This document shows positions 60,976 through 64,000 of a DNA stretch of 64,000 bases, piece after piece. The position numbers were made by a program, and so were the translations under genes. The notes under the pieces were generated by a model. That model was not told where the DNA came from. It saw only the letters and a list, made by a program, of their open reading frames with translations, and ran no database searches. How positions within the stretch are numbered: the stretch's first letter is position 1; the number at the start of each line of letters is the position of its first letter. The stretch spans positions 1 to 64,000 of the forward strand of contig NZ_QKMR01000012.1 in NCBI RefSeq assembly GCF_003208175.1, read 5' to 3'. The stretch comes from Ruminiclostridium sufflavum DSM 19573 (lineage in GTDB: Bacteria > Bacillota > Clostridia > Acetivibrionales > DSM-1351).

Positions 60976-62718
60976 ATGAGGAAAACAAAGATAATATGTA
61001 CTCTGGGTCCTGCTTCGGATAATGAAGCAATACTCAGAAAAATGATGCTGGGCGGAATGAATGTAGCGAGAATGAACTTTTCTCACGGAACACACGAGGA
61101 ACATAAGAAAAGAGCAGATTTATTCAAAAGGATAAGAGAAGAACTTCAAATACCAATTCCACTGCTGCTGGATACCAAAGGACCTGAAATAAGAACAGGC
61201 AGCTTTAAGGATGGAAAGATTACTCTGAAAGAGGGTGCGGATTTTGTTCTGGTCAACAAGGAGGTTATCGGTGATGAGGCTCAGTGTACTATTTCATATA
61301 AGGAACTGTACAAGGATGTTTCAAGGGGAAGCAAGGTTTTAATCGATGACGGACTGGTAGAGCTTGAAGTTGTTGACGTAAAGAATAAGGATATAAATTG
61401 TGTTGTTATTAATGGAGGAACTGTTGGAAATCACAAAGGCATAAATGTGCCCGGCGCTAAAATTAAGCTGCCTGCATTAACTGCTCAGGATATAGAAGAC
61501 ATAAAATTTGGAATTCAGAATGATTTTGATATAATTGCCGCTTCCTTTGTCAGAAAAGCCGCTGATGTTGTGGAAATAAGGAAAATACTTGAAAAGAACA
61601 GCGGCAGCGATATCTTAATAGTATCAAAAATTGAAAACAGAGAGGGAATTACAAATTTTGATGAGATACTCAAGGTATCGGACGGTATTATGGTTGCCAG
61701 AGGAGACTTGGGAGTGGAGATTCCTGTTGAGGAAGTTCCCATAGTGCAGAAAAACATAATTCAGCAGTGCTTTAAAAACGGCAAGCCTGTTATAACGGCA
61801 ACACAGATGCTGGATTCCATGATTAGAAATCCGAGACCCACCCGTGCCGAGGCAAGTGACGTTGCCAATGCAATTTTTGATGGTACAAGCGGTGTTATGC
61901 TTTCAGGAGAAACAGCCTCAGGGAAATATCCTGTTGAAGCACTGGAGGTAATGGGTAAAATTGCTGAAAAGGCTGAAAGTGCGGTAGATTATTGGAAGAG
62001 GTTTAATACTGAAATGACCGAAATAAGCACCAGTGTAACAAATGCAATAAGTCATGCAACCTGTACCACCGCAATGGATTTGAAGGCTTCTGCCATTATA
62101 ACCGTCACACAATCAGGGCATACTGCCAGAATGATTGCCAGATTCCGTCCTGCATGTCCCATTATTGCAACTACTGTAAAGCCGAAGGTTCAGAGGCAGT
62201 TGAATTTGTCATGGGGTGTTATTCCGTATATGGTTAAGACTGCCAATACGACGGATGAAATGTTTGATACAGGAATTGAAAAGGCACTGGAGTCAGGGCA
62301 GGTAAAGAATGGAGATTTAGCGGTAATTACAGCCGGAGTACCCACAGGAATAAGCGGTACGACAAATACCTTGAAGGTTCATATAGTGGGAAAGGTATTG
62401 GTACAGGGTATAGGAATAGGTGAGCAGGCTGCAACGGGTGAGCTTAGTGTTGCACTGACGCCTAAGGATGCCGTGGATAGCTTCGTTGACGGTAATATAC
62501 TGGTAGCACCTTTTACTGACAACAGTATGCTTCCGGTTATTAAGAGAGCGGCGGCGGTAGTGGTTGAAGAGGGAGGCCATGCAAGCCATACAGCTACGGT
62601 TGGCTTGGCTCTTGATATCCCTGTAATAGTGGGAGCGGAAAATGCCACAAAAATCTTAAAGTCAGGCTCTGTTGTTACGGTGGATGCTGAAAGAGGGCTT
62701 GTTCTCAGAAGCAATTAA
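60976..62718 (+). CDS. pyk: Pyruvate kinase with C-terminal PEP-utilizer-like domain
   Basis: Last step of glycolysis, phosphoenolpyruvate plus ADP to pyruvate plus ATP. The 580 residues include the barrel start TKIICTLGPAS, MNFSHG, the catalytic Lys in IVSKIENREG (about residue 220), metal/phosphate site MVARGDLGVEIP and ATQMLDSMI. About 110 extra C-terminal residues with GGHASHTATVGLALDIPVIVG (slightly cut) match the phosphohistidine domain of PEP synthase, as in Geobacillus pyruvate kinase. ATG 60976 follows TATGGAGG; the frame upstream from 60946 holds no ribosome site. Confidence 0.97.
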   Translation: MRKTKIICTLGPASDNEAILRKMMLGGMNVARMNFSHGTHEEHKKRADLFKRIREELQIPIPLLLDTKGPEIRTGSFKDGKITLKEGADFVLVNKEVIGDEAQCTISYKELYKDVSRGSKVLIDDGLVELEVVDVKNKDINCVVINGGTVGNHKGINVPGAKIKLPALTAQDIEDIKFGIQNDFDIIAASFVRKAADVVEIRKILEKNSGSDILIVSKIENREGITNFDEILKVSDGIMVARGDLGVEIPVEEVPIVQKNIIQQCFKNGKPVITATQMLDSMIRNPRPTRAEASDVANAIFDGTSGVMLSGETASGKYPVEALEVMGKIAEKAESAVDYWKRFNTEMTEISTSVTNAISHATCTTAMDLKASAIITVTQSGHTARMIARFRPACPIIATTVKPKVQRQLNLSWGVIPYMVKTANTTDEMFDTGIEKALESGQVKNGDLAVITAGVPTGISGTTNTLKVHIVGKVLVQGIGIGEQAATGELSVALTPKDAVDSFVDGNILVAPFTDNSMLPVIKRAAAVVVEEGGHASHTATVGLALDIPVIVGAENATKILKSGSVVTVDAERGLVLRSN

Positions 62719-62740
62719 TTTTTGAATTATGCCGTTTTTA

Positions 62741-62769
62741 TTGAACTCAAGCATTAACAAGGGTATAAT
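62741..62769 (+). promoter_or_regulatory. Sigma-A promoter of lon
   Basis: TTGAAC (62741-62746), 17-bp spacer, TATAAT (62764-62769). No CIRCE element or CtsR box is visible between it and the start codon. Confidence 0.75.
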
Positions 62770-62852
62770 GATTAATGCAAATAATAAGCTGTTCGGAATA
62801 TTTGTATTGCCCTGATATAAAAACAGAATTTATATAAATAGAGAGGATAAAC

Positions 62853-64000
62853 ATGTCAAAAATATTACCATTGTTACCATTACGCGGATTGACAGTATTT
62901 CCGTTTATGACATTATATTTTGATGTTGGAAGACAAAAATCAATTAAAGCTCTTGAGGAGGCAATGATCAATGACCAACTGATTTTTTTGGTTGCGCAGA
63001 AGGATGCTTCTTCCGATTCTCCCGAGGTGGATGATATTTATTCAATTGGTACGGTATCAAAGGTTAAGCAGCTTCTTAAGCTGCAGGGAGATACCATCAG
63101 GGTTCTGGTGGAGGGTATAAACAGAGCAGAGATAAAAAATGTTGTTCAGAAGGAACCTTTTTTTGTTGTAGAGGTTAATGAGCCTGAAACAGATGATAAA
63201 TTTGACAGCAATGAAATAGAAGCCTTAAAGAGAAGACTGGTCTCAATGTTTGAAGGCTATGTCAAGCTGAGCGGAAAGGTTTCTCCGGATACGGCACTAA
63301 CTGTGGCAGATATAGATAATATCAGCCAGATATCGGATATTATTGCAAATAATATCCCTCTGAAATTAGAACAAAAGCAGGAAATTCTTTCTGAATTTCA
63401 TCCTCTGAGAAGAATTGAGAAGCTTCTTCAAATTCTTTATCAGGAAACAGAAATATTGGAGATAGAAAAGGATATAAATGCCAAGGTCAGAAAGCAGATT
63501 GATAAGGTTCAGAAGGAGTACTATCTCAGGGAGCAGATGAAGGCCATTCAGACTGAGCTGGGTGATAAGGAGGGTGTCACCGGTGAGGTTGAGGAATATA
63601 AGTCAAGAATTGAGGAGGCGGGCTTTCCTGAGGATGTTGAAAAGAAGGTGCTAAAGGAGCTTGACAGGCTGCTCAAAACTCCGCAGGGTTCGGCTGAAGG
63701 CAGTGTTATCAGAACCTACATTGATTGGATATTTGATTTGCCGTGGAGCAAGGCAACTGATGAAATTATTGATTTGGGTTATGCCGAGGAAATACTGGAG
63801 CAGGATCACTATGGGCTTAAAAAGGTTAAGGAGCGCATAGTCGAATATCTGGCAGTGCAAAAGCTTAAAAATAGTCTCAAGGGTCCGATTCTTTGTCTGG
63901 TTGGGCCTCCCGGTGTCGGAAAAACGTCTATTGCAAAGTCAATCGCAAAAGCGCTCAACAGAAACTATGTCCGTATATCCTTGGGCGGTGTTAAGGATGA
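62853..64000 (+). CDS. lon: ATP-dependent protease Lon, N-terminal part (runs off the window)
   Basis: The first 382 codons of Lon (La). The N-terminal substrate-recognition domain begins LPLLPLRGLTVFPFMTLYFDVG and includes YSIGTVSKVKQL. A long helical linker follows (VRKQIDKVQKEYYLREQMKAIQTELG, quoted in part), then DWIFDLPWSKAT and the AAA+ Walker A GPPGVGKTS at about 351-359. The window ends in the ATPase domain (RISLGGVKD); the Ser-Lys protease domain lies beyond. ATG 62853 follows GAGAGG. It degrades damaged and regulatory proteins in the cytosol. Confidence 0.97.
   Translation, partial: MSKILPLLPLRGLTVFPFMTLYFDVGRQKSIKALEEAMINDQLIFLVAQKDASSDSPEVDDIYSIGTVSKVKQLLKLQGDTIRVLVEGINRAEIKNVVQKEPFFVVEVNEPETDDKFDSNEIEALKRRLVSMFEGYVKLSGKVSPDTALTVADIDNISQISDIIANNIPLKLEQKQEILSEFHPLRRIEKLLQILYQETEILEIEKDINAKVRKQIDKVQKEYYLREQMKAIQTELGDKEGVTGEVEEYKSRIEEAGFPEDVEKKVLKELDRLLKTPQGSAEGSVIRTYIDWIFDLPWSKATDEIIDLGYAEEILEQDHYGLKKVKERIVEYLAVQKLKNSLKGPILCLVGPPGVGKTSIAKSIAKALNRNYVRISLGGVKD

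Noticed and set aside
62770-62852. CIRCE or CtsR operator for lon
   Set aside because: No TTAGCACTC inverted repeat or AGGTCAAA direct repeats in the short leader.

Overview
The window looks like chromosomal DNA of a mesophilic, anaerobic, cellulolytic-type Clostridia (Ruminiclostridium/Hungateiclostridiaceae-like). Reasons: low G+C, strong GGAGG ribosome sites, sigma-A-type promoters, a type I dockerin motif pair whose recognition positions read Ala-Ile (as in C. cellulolyticum-type dockerins), a pyruvate formate-lyase activase, AzlCD, a eukaryotic-type NADP isocitrate dehydrogenase, and a pyruvate kinase with the extra C-terminal PEP-utilizer-like domain. The genus-level call is inference. 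I see no rRNA, tRNA or CRISPR array.

Layout. 1-2870: 3' end of a group II intron, including the maturase tail, sitting inside a type III restriction Res gene that is also frameshifted near its C-terminus. 2863-6278: psd, pfkA and a convergent zinc-dependent phospholipase C-like gene. 6500-12100: two convergent YtrA-type GntR/ABC-transporter operons, each with its own palindromic operator over its promoter. 12250-17500: pdxA, an AIM24-family gene, azlCD, proA, ridA. 17600-22700 (minus): an 821-residue protein of unknown function with a cNMP-binding-like N-terminus, asd, and a coiled-coil L,D-transpeptidase. 23050-29400: polar amino acid ABC transporter, iadA, an M48 membrane protease, a small membrane protein, pflA.

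30000-41750: an 11.2-kb gene for a secreted Rhs/YD-repeat polymorphic toxin (3746 aa) followed 14 bp later by a probable immunity gene. Its N-terminal part carries seven FN3 domains, a dockerin nested inside one of them, and a three-module beta-helix region. 42046-54714: a membrane chemoreceptor without an obvious ligand domain (minus), a 2924-aa cyclic beta-1,2-glucan synthase-like enzyme, and an H-NOX/chemoreceptor fusion whose haem pocket residues match those of oxygen-binding H-NOX. 54900-64000: icd, asnA, a DUF4397 protein, a SEC-C protein, citrate synthase, pyruvate kinase and the start of lon.

Together the core genes supply glycolytic flux control (pfkA, pyk), the oxidative branch to 2-oxoglutarate (citrate synthase, icd), and Asp/Asn/Pro metabolism (asd, asnA, iadA, proA). 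The accessory layer is about contact and sensing: a cell-wall enzyme, a possibly cellulosome-associated Rhs toxin, osmotic or cell-surface glucan synthesis, and two chemoreceptors. Scattered through the intergenic spaces is a family of short palindromic repeats (ends AGTCAATTAC / GTAATTGACT), and three genes share a small hairpin directly upstream of the ribosome binding site. The strongest novelty candidates are the dockerin nested in an FN3 loop of the Rhs toxin, the H-NOX receptor with its palindromic upstream element, and the intergenic repeat family.
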